Positions 7,492 through 15,388 of a stretch of 64,000 bases of DNA are shown here, piece by piece. The position numbers and the translations under genes were made by a program. Source of the DNA: Paenibacillus glucanolyticus NBRC 15330 (GTDB lineage: Bacteria; Bacillota; Bacilli; Paenibacillales; Paenibacillaceae); NCBI RefSeq assembly GCF_004000885.1, contig NZ_BIMC01000023.1, forward strand, positions 1 through 64,000, read 5' to 3'. Each line of letters begins with the position of its first letter. Positions within the stretch are counted from its first letter, which is position 1. The notes beneath the pieces are model-generated. The model searched no databases and was not told where the DNA came from. It saw only the letters and a program-made list of their open reading frames with translations.

Positions 7492-8892
7492 TTACTTCGT
7501 AACCGCTCTCCAGCTGTCGCCTGCATTCACCAAAACCCGGCCGTTCTCGATGATGGCGATTTGCGATCCGGCTACGGTGATGGCGGATACGTCAGCAGAT
7601 ACCGTGTACAGCTTGGTTTGTTTGCCCGTCGCCGTATCAATGGAATAGATCACGCTGTTGCTGTCGTCTTGGGCAGCCAGCACATATAGTACTCCACCGG
7701 ACAGAATCGCTTGCTCCACATCGTAATCGGCAAACACGTTGGCTGCCTTCTGAGAAGCATCCACCGACAACAGTGTGGCTTGATCATCTGTGGACGGGAC
7801 GCTAACGTAGTATGCTTTCAGTCCATCCGTGGACAGTACAAACACTTTATCATCCGAGGTCGTAGTCAGCTTCACAGCTTCCGGTTTCGATCCGTCGATG
7901 TTAAACGAAAAGATTTGCTGCTGATTGGATGAGAAATCAATGGACACATTGTCTTCATCGATATTCGTGGTATCGGAGGTTACCGTACCGAGTGTGGTCA
8001 CAGTGTAAATGAATTTCTTGCCGTCGGCGGAAACGCTCAGATTTTCCTTATAGTCCACCTTGTCCTCCACCAATTTCGCGATGGAACCGTCGGCCAGACT
8101 CAGCTTGGCGATCACGGTGCCTTTATCCCCTTGCAGAAAATAGATAGCACTGCCGTCAGCCGACCACACGAGCTCCGGTTTAATGCTGTTATCGTTCGTG
8201 ATCTGACGGGAAGCTTTGCTATTCAGATCCAGCACATATACCGCACCTTCTGCGTCCGTGTAGGCTGCTTGATTGCCGCTGGGCGCCACCACCAGATCGG
8301 ACCCGCCGCTTGTTGTCAGCAGCAGCTCGAACTTACCGCTTGTTGTATCAACCAGGTAATCCGTTCTGCCATTCTCATCGCTCTTGGAAACGATCAGTTT
8401 GCCCGCTCCGGCAAAACGAGGGTTCTCTGCGCCTTCCAGAAGTGGTACCGTGCTGATCTCAAGCACGCCTGCTCTGCGGGCAATGGTTCCGCCAAGCCCT
8501 GATACCAGTGGACGTAATGCAACATAGCTTGTGCCACTAACATTTGTGACAGGCTGGGCCAGCGTGGATTTCACTCCATCTACCATCATCTGAGTCGAAT
8601 TGGCTTTCAGTACAACGGTATGTCCGTTCAGCGTTATTGTCGTAGTGCCGCTATGTACTTCTGCTTGCGCGCCGGTTGCCTTGATCACATCGCGCAGCGA
8701 TACAAGCGTCTCGCCTTTCTTCACCATGGAACGAACCACAACCGTGCTGCCATTGATGGTGAACGAGGAATTTTGCACCTGGGCTGCAGCTGCAGCAGGC
8801 TTTACAGCCGGTGCGGCCGATACGGCGCTAACAACAGAAGTACCAACCACTGCGGCTACCATGGATACTACGAATGCTTTCTTCATTGACAT
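7492..8892 (-). CDS. Secreted stalk-domain (copper amine oxidase N-like) beta-propeller protein, first gene of the pst operon
   Basis: 466 aa with a signal peptide (residues 1-27). A copper-amine-oxidase-N-like stalk domain follows at about 45-150 (INGSTVVVRSMVKKGETLVSLRDVI, TSYVALRPLVSGLGG). A long region of WD40/TolB-like blades extends from about 165 to 460 (DLVVAPSGNQAAYTD, KPELVWSADGSAIYFL, LSVSADGKKFIYTV). The stalk domain is a cell-surface module in Paenibacillaceae and does not imply oxidase activity; no catalytic domain is present. It is the promoter-proximal gene before pstS, with an upstream element of four hexamers at 11-bp spacing that reads as a PhoP box. Its role in phosphate starvation is inferred from position only. 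Confidence 0.82.
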   Translation of the reverse strand: MSMKKAFVVSMVAAVVGTSVVSAVSAAPAVKPAAAAAQVQNSSFTINGSTVVVRSMVKKGETLVSLRDVIKATGAQAEVHSGTTTITLNGHTVVLKANSTQMMVDGVKSTLAQPVTNVSGTSYVALRPLVSGLGGTIARRAGVLEISTVPLLEGAENPRFAGAGKLIVSKSDENGRTDYLVDTTSGKFELLLTTSGGSDLVVAPSGNQAAYTDAEGAVYVLDLNSKASRQITNDNSIKPELVWSADGSAIYFLQGDKGTVIAKLSLADGSIAKLVEDKVDYKENLSVSADGKKFIYTVTTLGTVTSDTTNIDEDNVSIDFSSNQQQIFSFNIDGSKPEAVKLTTTSDDKVFVLSTDGLKAYYVSVPSTDDQATLLSVDASQKAANVFADYDVEQAILSGGVLYVLAAQDDSNSVIYSIDTATGKQTKLYTVSADVSAITVAGSQIAIIENGRVLVNAGDSWRAVTK

Positions 8893-9046
8893 TGGCTCTT
8901 GTCACCCTTCTCTTTTAACATTCTATTGGTTTAGGACTGTTTCACCCTGCTGCCCGGAACTCTGCTATTCTATTTATGAGAGCGTACCTGGCTCATCCCC
9001 CCAAACTCCTATCGTTCATGGTAAGCAGTAACCCTGCTTGATTGCT

Positions 9047-9100
9047 ATTATAGGAGCGAATTGTAAACGGAAAATGTTGGAATTGTTATCTTAGTGTCAA
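9047..9100 (-). promoter_or_regulatory. PhoP box and promoter of the stalk-pst operon
   Basis: On the minus strand, hexamers TTGACA, ATAACA, AACATT and TTTACA (plus-strand starts 9095, 9084, 9073, 9062) repeat with an exact 11-bp period. A -10 TATAAT (9047-9052) lies 9 bp further on. This is the layout of Bacillus PhoP~P sites (TT(A/T/C)ACA direct repeats about 11 bp apart). It lies about 155 nt upstream of the stalk gene. Confidence 0.75.
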
Positions 9101-9120
9101 TATTTTCATATGCAAACAAA

Positions 9121-9149
9121 AAAGAGCCGCTGGAATCATCCAGGGCTCT
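9121..9149 (-). terminator. Pullulanase terminator
   Basis: Stem GAGCCCTGG/CCAGCGGCTC with an ATGATT loop followed on the minus strand by TTTTTT, 20 nt beyond the pullulanase stop codon. Confidence 0.85.
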
Positions 9150-9169
9150 CCTTCTCGTATCGCATGGTA

Positions 9170-12100
9170 TTACTTCATTTGATTCAATAGATTCAGCATG
9201 GCCTGTGCGCTTTCAGCACGGGTGGCAATCGCCTTGGGTGCGAATGTTCCGTTCGTATGACCCTTCATCAATCCAAGGGACAAGGCCTGATTCACCTCTT
9301 GGGCTGCCCATGCCGATATCTGCGACTGATCCTTCAGCTTCGGAGCTTCCACGGCGGTAGCGTTCCCCTTCAACTGGTAGGCACGGAAGAGCATGACAGC
9401 CAGCTCCTCTCGGGTGACAGCCGCATTCGGTGCGAAGGTGTCTTGGCTTCTGCCTTTCACCAGCCCATGCTGATGAGCTGTCGCAACAGCGGACGCATAC
9501 CAGGCATCGCTGCTCACATCAGTGAAGATCGTACCTTGAGCATCTTCAAGGTTCAGGGCCGAAGCGAGCATCTCGGCAAACTGAGCCCGTGTCAGCTGCT
9601 GATTCGGGCTGAATTTTGTATCACTGGTGCCTTGCACCACCTGTTTTGCTGCAAGCGCTTTTACCGCCTGCTCCGCCCAATGGCCAACCAGATCGGTAAA
9701 TGATTTGTTGTACTCCAGTACGGCATATGTGCTGAAATGGCTCACCTCTGCCGTCAGCAGCCCATTCACGAGCTTGCCGCCTGCATAAGACAATCGGCCT
9801 TGGTCTGAGATTTGGTAGATTCCAGCCCAGCTGCCCTGTATGCCACTGTCAACTGCGAAACTAAGCCGTACGGGTGCGGTGAACTTCTCCTGTACATATT
9901 CCTTGCCGTCTTTGGTCTTCACGGAAAGGTTAAAATCATACATCTTGCTGCCCTGCTTCAGCTCAGCCTTCCCGAAAGCAGCGGCTTTAGCTATGAGTGA
10001 GGCAGCGGTCTGAGATGCAACCTCTTCCAGCTTGAAGGAAATCATCGCATCCTTGGCTTGATCCGCTGGCACAAGCTGCCGCAGCGCTTTGAGCAGTGCT
10101 GACGGAAGCTGGACAACCAGGCCGTCTCTCTTCAGCTCCAGCGGCTTCGAACCGAGAATTTCTCCTGCTGTCAGCGGCAGGAGAATCTCGTTATCCTCTG
10201 CTCCAAGCTGAATCGTTACGTTCTCTTGCCCGCCTCGCAGTGACTCTTCGGAGATCACGCGCTGCCCCTTATCCGGCTTCGTTCCCGGATCGGTAGACGG
10301 GCTGCCGCTTGTTCCTCCATTGCCGTTGCCGCTTCCGCTTCCGGAACCGGGATTGCTGCCGTTGCCGCCCCCGCTCTTGGCGTCCGTCTTAATGACAACA
10401 GCCGTGAGAGGCTCAAGCGTGATCGAGCCAGCTGTTAATGCAAAGCCAGATCTCGCCTTGACGCCAACCGTGCCTGCCTCGTCATTATCCACAAGCACCG
10501 TGCCGGAAGTCAGGTCCTCGCTCAGCGTCAGCGATCTCGACTGGTTATCGGCATTAACAAACACATAGTAGCTGCCTGTTCCGTCCGTCGCTTTGTTTTT
10601 GTAGGCTATAACCAGATCCTGGGCTTTCACTTCAGGGATCTGCAAAAGCGTCACATTTGAATCCACTGCAGACTTGTCGCCCAAACGGAAAGCATCGGAC
10701 GATTTTCTTAACTCAATCAATCCGGTAGTGTACTCGCGTGTCTTGTTATTCTCCGGGTATTTGACTTCATTAGTCGCCTTCTCCCAATCAAACATGTTGA
10801 TGGCATCGGAAGAGTCATATGAGTCATGAATGAAATATCCGAATCCCTTGCCTGTCTCATCAACCAATTCATGATACTTCTGTTCCGGAACGCCCGGGGC
10901 TTTCCACTGTTTCGTACGGCCGTATTCCTGCCCGGCATGGAGGAAAGACGTCCCTTGGGAAGTCAGAGTAAGCAGGTTCCCAAGACGTATCCGTTTATGA
11001 ATCTCCAGATCATGAGCTGCCACCGAAGGGTCCTTCTTGATGGACTGTGCAATAATATCGTATAACGGCAGATTGTCATGGGCTTCAATGTATTGAACCA
11101 TGTCGCCCGGATCGTCCTGCTTGGTATTGCTTGGCTGCGCCTTGATATTGTTAAAAATCGTTTGGATATCGCGCGCGCCGCCTGTAATGAATCTAGGCTC
11201 GCCTTCGTTACCGAAGCCGGATTTCAATTCGTTGCGGAATTCATCGGAGAATACGCCGACGTCATTCGTTTTGTCCATCCAATTCTGGTCTGCGCCCTTA
11301 CCCGCCAGGGAAGGATCAGACAGATGTCCACCGAAGGTTATCCAGCCTTCACCGATAAACAACGCCTTCGGATTAATGGCAGCTGCGGCATCGTATGCGT
11401 TCTGTACCGCGTCATACGTGGCGTCGCCCATCATATCCCAGCGCATGCCGTCGATCTTGTACTCCTCGAACCAGTATTTCACGGAGTCTACCATCAGCTT
11501 CTCCGCCATTTTGTGGTTCGTTGCCAGGTTGTTGCCGAAGCCCCCAATGAAATTGCCGTTAGCATCCTGGAAGGCATAATAGTTAGGCACGATATCGTTT
11601 AAAAATTCAGCCTTGGCCATATGGGTGTACACCACGTCGAGAACGACGCCCATATCCGCCTCATGAATGGCGTCAATCATCGCCTTCAGCTCTTTGATTC
11701 GAAGCTCCGGATCCGCAGGATCCTCGGAGTATGCACCGTCAGGCGAGAAGTAACTGTGCGGATCATACCCCCAGTTATACTCGTTGTCTTTTGCCGAATA
11801 GTCCAGTTCTCTATTCTTCATGGCAGCTTCGTCCCCGTAATACCAAGCCATCACAGGCAGCAGCTGGACATGAGTCACGCCCAGTGACTTAATATATTCG
11901 AGCTTGGTTTTGAAAGCATCGTACGACCCCCAAGTAGCGTTATGCAGGTCATTCTCGATGGTTGGATCTGAGGTAAAATCCCGAACATGGATCTCCCAGA
12001 TGATGGCGTCTTCCCGCTGCTCATAACCCGGAATATCCGCGAAATCAAACCCGGCCGGATTCGTCTGGCTTAAGTCAACGATGGCCGCTTTGCCGACGGT

Positions 12101-14125
12101 ATCGCCGTCAGGCCCAACTTCGCCCTTCGTATTCACTCTGAATTGCGCCATGGATTTAGCGTATGGATCAAGCACATTTTTCGTTACGCCGTTATGGCTC
12201 ACCTCGTATTGATAGAAGTATCCTCTGAAGTCCTGAATGCCAAGGTCCCCAGGCTTCACCTGGACAGACCAGACGCCTTTATCGCCTTTTTGCAAAGCGA
12301 CGTTGCCAATAAACTGCGCAGCATCATCCTTGTCGTATACGTTTGCGGTAACCGTGGTTGCCGTCGGTGCCCACAGCTTGAGCTCGGCCCCGCCAGCCTG
12401 GTAGGTTGCCCCAAGATCATTCCCATCGTAAGCATACATTTCATCCAGCATTCTCCAGCCTGTGGAGGCCGATATGGTTTTACCCGCGTAGCTTACCTTC
12501 AAGGGAATCTGATCCAGCTGGAATAACGCCATAACTTCAATCGTGGTGTTACCGGTAATCTCCACGTTCTGGATGTTAACGCTACCCCCGTCTTTGTCCT
12601 TGATTTGGAGCTCATTCTTCAGGGTCTCCGCTTCCAGACCTTCGGTCATCGTAAAACCAAGCTGGAGCTTCCCGGGTGCCAGCACCTCAGCCGAGACTAA
12701 TCCGGTAGGCACTTCACCATATGGCGATGTGTACACCGTGTTATCTCCCTCTTTAATAAACAGGTGCTGGTACCGGTCTACCAAAGTGAAGCCTTTGTCA
12801 CCAGCTTCCTTGCCCGCATCTCCCTTGGATGGATCAAGGACCAGGAAATTCATCTTCTGAGCTCCCGATTTCATCGGGATATCCACATAAGCGCCATAGC
12901 GGTCCGTTTGACCCGCAGGGAACATCGTTGCGCCGGTCGGCCAGTCATTCGATGGCGCCGCTACATCTCCCCATAACCATAGACCAAACGGTTGGTAGTT
13001 CTGATCCTGTCTTGCATAGTGAACACGTACCGTATCTGCTGGAAGATCCACCGGTTCAAAGCTGTACACCGTATCGGAGCCTTCCTTAAGCCATACTTCC
13101 TTCATGTCCGGTGAAGCCAGCGCGAATTTCTTGTCTCCGCCGTCTTTATTGCCGCTGACGCGGTCAACAACGACGATGCCCACCTTCTGTGCCGCATCCT
13201 TCAGCGGAATGTCGACGAACGCGCCATAGCTGTCCAGCTGCCCATTCGGGAATGGCGTTGCCCCGTTTGGCCAGTTGGCCGAAGGAGCCGCAACGTCGTC
13301 GAATACCCACAGCCCTGTGCTGCCGTAATTCGCGTCAGCCCGATTATAATGGACACGCAGGTGGTTTGCGGGAACCGGAATTCCCGGATCTACAGGCACT
13401 GTAAAATCGGCAGCAACCTGATGATTGACAGCATTGTAACTGAACGTTACCTTAACATCCTGGGGCAGTTGAAGCGCCTCTCTGTTAGCCGGATACACTG
13501 GGCTAGCCGCGTCACCCCCTAAGGCAATCTGGTATTCGTGATCACCGCCATACACATCGGCTGTGACCGTATACACATTGTCATAATCGGAATCCTGCAT
13601 GATCAGTCGTGCATCCGCCGGCGACCAGTCGGCCGCTTCGCCGATGCCTGATTGGAAGCTTCCTATGACTCTTGGAAGCTTATTCGCTTCCATCGGCGCG
13701 TAGTATGTAGAATCTGCGATCCGGTGGGTTCCATGATTGTAATAAAAGGTGACTTGGGCGTCCTGGCTTAGATCGATTAGAATATTGCCGTCCTTGTTGG
13801 CACCGCTGGTATTGGAGTAATTAGCGAATCCATAACTCGCCGTCCAATCCCCGTCAATGGCGATCTTGTATTCGTAAGATCCCGCAGGCAAGTGGCCGGT
13901 AAACCTGTATTCGCCGTTCCCCATATCATTCATGGTGGTTGCGGCTGCTGTCGGATCCCAATCCGTGTTATGACCAAGCTCGGACTGCAAAGTCCCGACC
14001 AACGTGACCTGGCTTGGTGCGCTATTGGCATTGGCCGCCGATGGCGGAATGCCTAGCATGGAGATAATCAAAGAAAAAATCATAATGATGGACCACGTTC
14101 GCTTGCTTGCTGCAGTCATTCTCAT
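9170..14125 (-). CDS. SLH-anchored type I pullulanase (GH13)
   Basis: About 1650 aa. After a signal peptide come two X25-type pullulanase domains (about 40-245), two CBM41-like starch-binding domains (about 258-470, beginning LRVHYNRAD and VRVHYARQD), a CBM48-like domain (GAELKLWAPTA) and the GH13 catalytic domain. The type I signature YNWGYDP is near residue 785. The catalytic Asp is in DGMRWDMMG (about 894), the acid Glu in FIGEGW (about 927) and the transition-state Asp in EAHDN (about 1019). A Gly/Ser/Asn-rich linker leads to a pre-SLH domain and three SLH repeats (about 1480-1650) that bind cell-wall polysaccharide. It cleaves alpha-1,6 bonds in pullulan or starch at the cell surface. 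ATG 14125 was preferred to TTG 14131 on ribosome-site spacing. LacI-type operators overlap its promoter. Confidence 0.95.
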   Translation of the reverse strand: MRMTAASKRTWSIIMIFSLIISMLGIPPSAANANSAPSQVTLVGTLQSELGHNTDWDPTAAATTMNDMGNGEYRFTGHLPAGSYEYKIAIDGDWTASYGFANYSNTSGANKDGNILIDLSQDAQVTFYYNHGTHRIADSTYYAPMEANKLPRVIGSFQSGIGEAADWSPADARLIMQDSDYDNVYTVTADVYGGDHEYQIALGGDAASPVYPANREALQLPQDVKVTFSYNAVNHQVAADFTVPVDPGIPVPANHLRVHYNRADANYGSTGLWVFDDVAAPSANWPNGATPFPNGQLDSYGAFVDIPLKDAAQKVGIVVVDRVSGNKDGGDKKFALASPDMKEVWLKEGSDTVYSFEPVDLPADTVRVHYARQDQNYQPFGLWLWGDVAAPSNDWPTGATMFPAGQTDRYGAYVDIPMKSGAQKMNFLVLDPSKGDAGKEAGDKGFTLVDRYQHLFIKEGDNTVYTSPYGEVPTGLVSAEVLAPGKLQLGFTMTEGLEAETLKNELQIKDKDGGSVNIQNVEITGNTTIEVMALFQLDQIPLKVSYAGKTISASTGWRMLDEMYAYDGNDLGATYQAGGAELKLWAPTATTVTANVYDKDDAAQFIGNVALQKGDKGVWSVQVKPGDLGIQDFRGYFYQYEVSHNGVTKNVLDPYAKSMAQFRVNTKGEVGPDGDTVGKAAIVDLSQTNPAGFDFADIPGYEQREDAIIWEIHVRDFTSDPTIENDLHNATWGSYDAFKTKLEYIKSLGVTHVQLLPVMAWYYGDEAAMKNRELDYSAKDNEYNWGYDPHSYFSPDGAYSEDPADPELRIKELKAMIDAIHEADMGVVLDVVYTHMAKAEFLNDIVPNYYAFQDANGNFIGGFGNNLATNHKMAEKLMVDSVKYWFEEYKIDGMRWDMMGDATYDAVQNAYDAAAAINPKALFIGEGWITFGGHLSDPSLAGKGADQNWMDKTNDVGVFSDEFRNELKSGFGNEGEPRFITGGARDIQTIFNNIKAQPSNTKQDDPGDMVQYIEAHDNLPLYDIIAQSIKKDPSVAAHDLEIHKRIRLGNLLTLTSQGTSFLHAGQEYGRTKQWKAPGVPEQKYHELVDETGKGFGYFIHDSYDSSDAINMFDWEKATNEVKYPENNKTREYTTGLIELRKSSDAFRLGDKSAVDSNVTLLQIPEVKAQDLVIAYKNKATDGTGSYYVFVNADNQSRSLTLSEDLTSGTVLVDNDEAGTVGVKARSGFALTAGSITLEPLTAVVIKTDAKSGGGNGSNPGSGSGSGNGNGGTSGSPSTDPGTKPDKGQRVISEESLRGGQENVTIQLGAEDNEILLPLTAGEILGSKPLELKRDGLVVQLPSALLKALRQLVPADQAKDAMISFKLEEVASQTAASLIAKAAAFGKAELKQGSKMYDFNLSVKTKDGKEYVQEKFTAPVRLSFAVDSGIQGSWAGIYQISDQGRLSYAGGKLVNGLLTAEVSHFSTYAVLEYNKSFTDLVGHWAEQAVKALAAKQVVQGTSDTKFSPNQQLTRAQFAEMLASALNLEDAQGTIFTDVSSDAWYASAVATAHQHGLVKGRSQDTFAPNAAVTREELAVMLFRAYQLKGNATAVEAPKLKDQSQISAWAAQEVNQALSLGLMKGHTNGTFAPKAIATRAESAQAMLNLLNQMK

Positions 14126-14191
14126 TAACAAATAGCCTCCTTCTGTTTTTTAAATCAGGTAAGTGGTTGATGCTATTCTGATGCCATTCTT

Positions 14192-14362
14192 TGCGCAAAC
14201 GCTTGCATTAATGAGTTTAAGCTTCCATCGTTTCAGGGAACGACAATTACTGACAATTGGGGAAGAATCACTCCGATATCTAGTGCTGGAACATGAAATG
14301 AAAGCGATTTCAATGAAAACGTTTGCATTTCTTATTGTAGTATCGCATCTCAAGGTCGTCAA
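14192..14362 (-). promoter_or_regulatory. Pullulanase promoter with three LacI/CcpA-type operators
   Basis: On the minus strand, TTGACG (14357-14362) and TACAAT (14334-14339) are separated by exactly 17 bp, a sigma-A promoter. Directly downstream lie TGAAAACGTTTGCA (14314-14327, one mismatch to cre) and TGAAAGCGATTTCA (14299-14312, a full match to TGWAANCGNTNWCA). A third site, TGCGCAAACGCTTGCA, lies at 14192-14207. The sites at and after the start of transcription predict repression by CcpA and/or a MalR-type LacI-family regulator. The leader is about 200 nt. Confidence 0.7.
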
Positions 14363-14443
14363 CCACATTTTGACCTGTTTTTAAAAAGTATTTTTCAGCT
14401 TGAATCAAGCTCTATCCAGCAGTATCTAGCTATAACAAATAAA

Positions 14444-14472
14444 GGGAAACAGCGACTGTATGGCTGATTCCC
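14444..14472 (-). terminator. Terminator of the small lipoprotein gene
   Basis: Stem GGGAAACAGC/GCTGATTCCC, followed on the minus strand by TTTATTTGTT. Confidence 0.65.
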
Positions 14473-14528
14473 CTTCAATCTTATTGAACCGTTTCAGCAG
14501 TTTCCGTTTCTTGAACGGTTGACATGTC

Positions 14529-14981
14529 TTATTCCTCTAAGGTGTGCACATTAAACGTCTCGGTGGCTAATGAAACACCATCGATGCCTAGAGCCTGAAC
14601 ATCTACATGGTTATGGAGTGATTGGTCCTTGATATCCCATACCAAAGACCAGCCGTCTTCTCCATCACTATCATACCCTATGAGTTTCCGTTCCTTGCCA
14701 ACCTCCGTTCCTGTAGGAGATGACCAGAATAACACAGTGTCGGCATGCTGTGCCTCCACATAAATGGTTATTGTGTCAGCATCCCTTGGGACAACCCACC
14801 ATCCATTTTCCTCCTCGGCATCTGTATATACTTTATCCATCATCACGGATGTTTTGCTGAATCCGGAAGGAGCATCGGAATTTGCTTTGTCTGGAATGGT
14901 TTCAGGTTCCTCGTTGCGAGAACAAGCTGATGCCAGAATCATGGTCAGCATCAGAAATGAGATTACGATTATTTTTTTCAT
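14529..14981 (-). CDS. Small lipoprotein of unknown function
   Basis: 150 aa from the ATG at 14981, which follows GGGGGA. The longer frame from 15077 lacks a ribosome site. The signal peptide ends in the lipobox LASAC, so the protein should be membrane-anchored after lipidation. The mature part is acidic with one beta-rich domain (DTITIYVEAQHADTVLFWSSPTGTE, DGWSLVWDI) resembling small Ig-like or bacterial lipoprotein domains, but no family was recognised. It stands alone between the pullulanase and the hexosaminidase. Confidence 0.7.
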   Translation of the reverse strand: MKKIIVISFLMLTMILASACSRNEEPETIPDKANSDAPSGFSKTSVMMDKVYTDAEEENGWWVVPRDADTITIYVEAQHADTVLFWSSPTGTEVGKERKLIGYDSDGEDGWSLVWDIKDQSLHNHVDVQALGIDGVSLATETFNVHTLEE

Positions 14982-15324
14982 ATAGATCCCCCATGTGTGG
15001 TTACTTTGCAAGACTAATGAATTTCTAGATAATAATGTTTTGATGATGATCCGGATGATCTGTTGAATGATCCCCATGCTGTTTTACCCGCTGTCTAGGA
15101 TATGTGACGTTATATCAAGCATAGGAATTAGCTAATACCCCAGCATAGGACTTATTAGCTACTGCCGCAGCATAAGAGACTTCTCTTTTGCTCTAATATT
15201 TACTGTTCATATATATATTAACTCTTAACACAAGCAATGGTTACGCAAAATTTTAGAGAGTTATGCCGCCATACCACTAGTGTTCGCAAAACTTAGGATT
15301 GATTTCCCTCAACGATTCCCATAA
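14982..15324. other. Intergenic region with a short repeated motif
   Basis: A motif AGCATARGA...TTAGCTA recurs three times between about 15118 and 15180, spaced 24-27 nt. Otherwise the stretch is AT-rich with no open frame carrying a ribosome site. Confidence 0.45.
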
Positions 15325-15356
15325 CATTAAACATTATAATGATATAATGTTTAATG
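15325..15356 (+). promoter_or_regulatory. Perfect 14-bp inverted repeat upstream of the GH20 gene
   Basis: CATTAAACATTATA and its exact reverse complement flank an ATGA spacer. The right arm begins with TATAAT (15343-15348), so the palindrome would overlap a -10 element. It is likely an operator, 33 nt before the hexosaminidase start. Confidence 0.5.
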
Positions 15357-15388
15357 TTTGCAAAATCTTGGATGCAGGGGGATTTCAT

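Noticed and set aside
7492-8892. Copper amine oxidase activity for the stalk protein
   Set aside because: Only the N-terminal stalk-like domain is present; the catalytic domain with the topaquinone tyrosine and copper histidines is absent.
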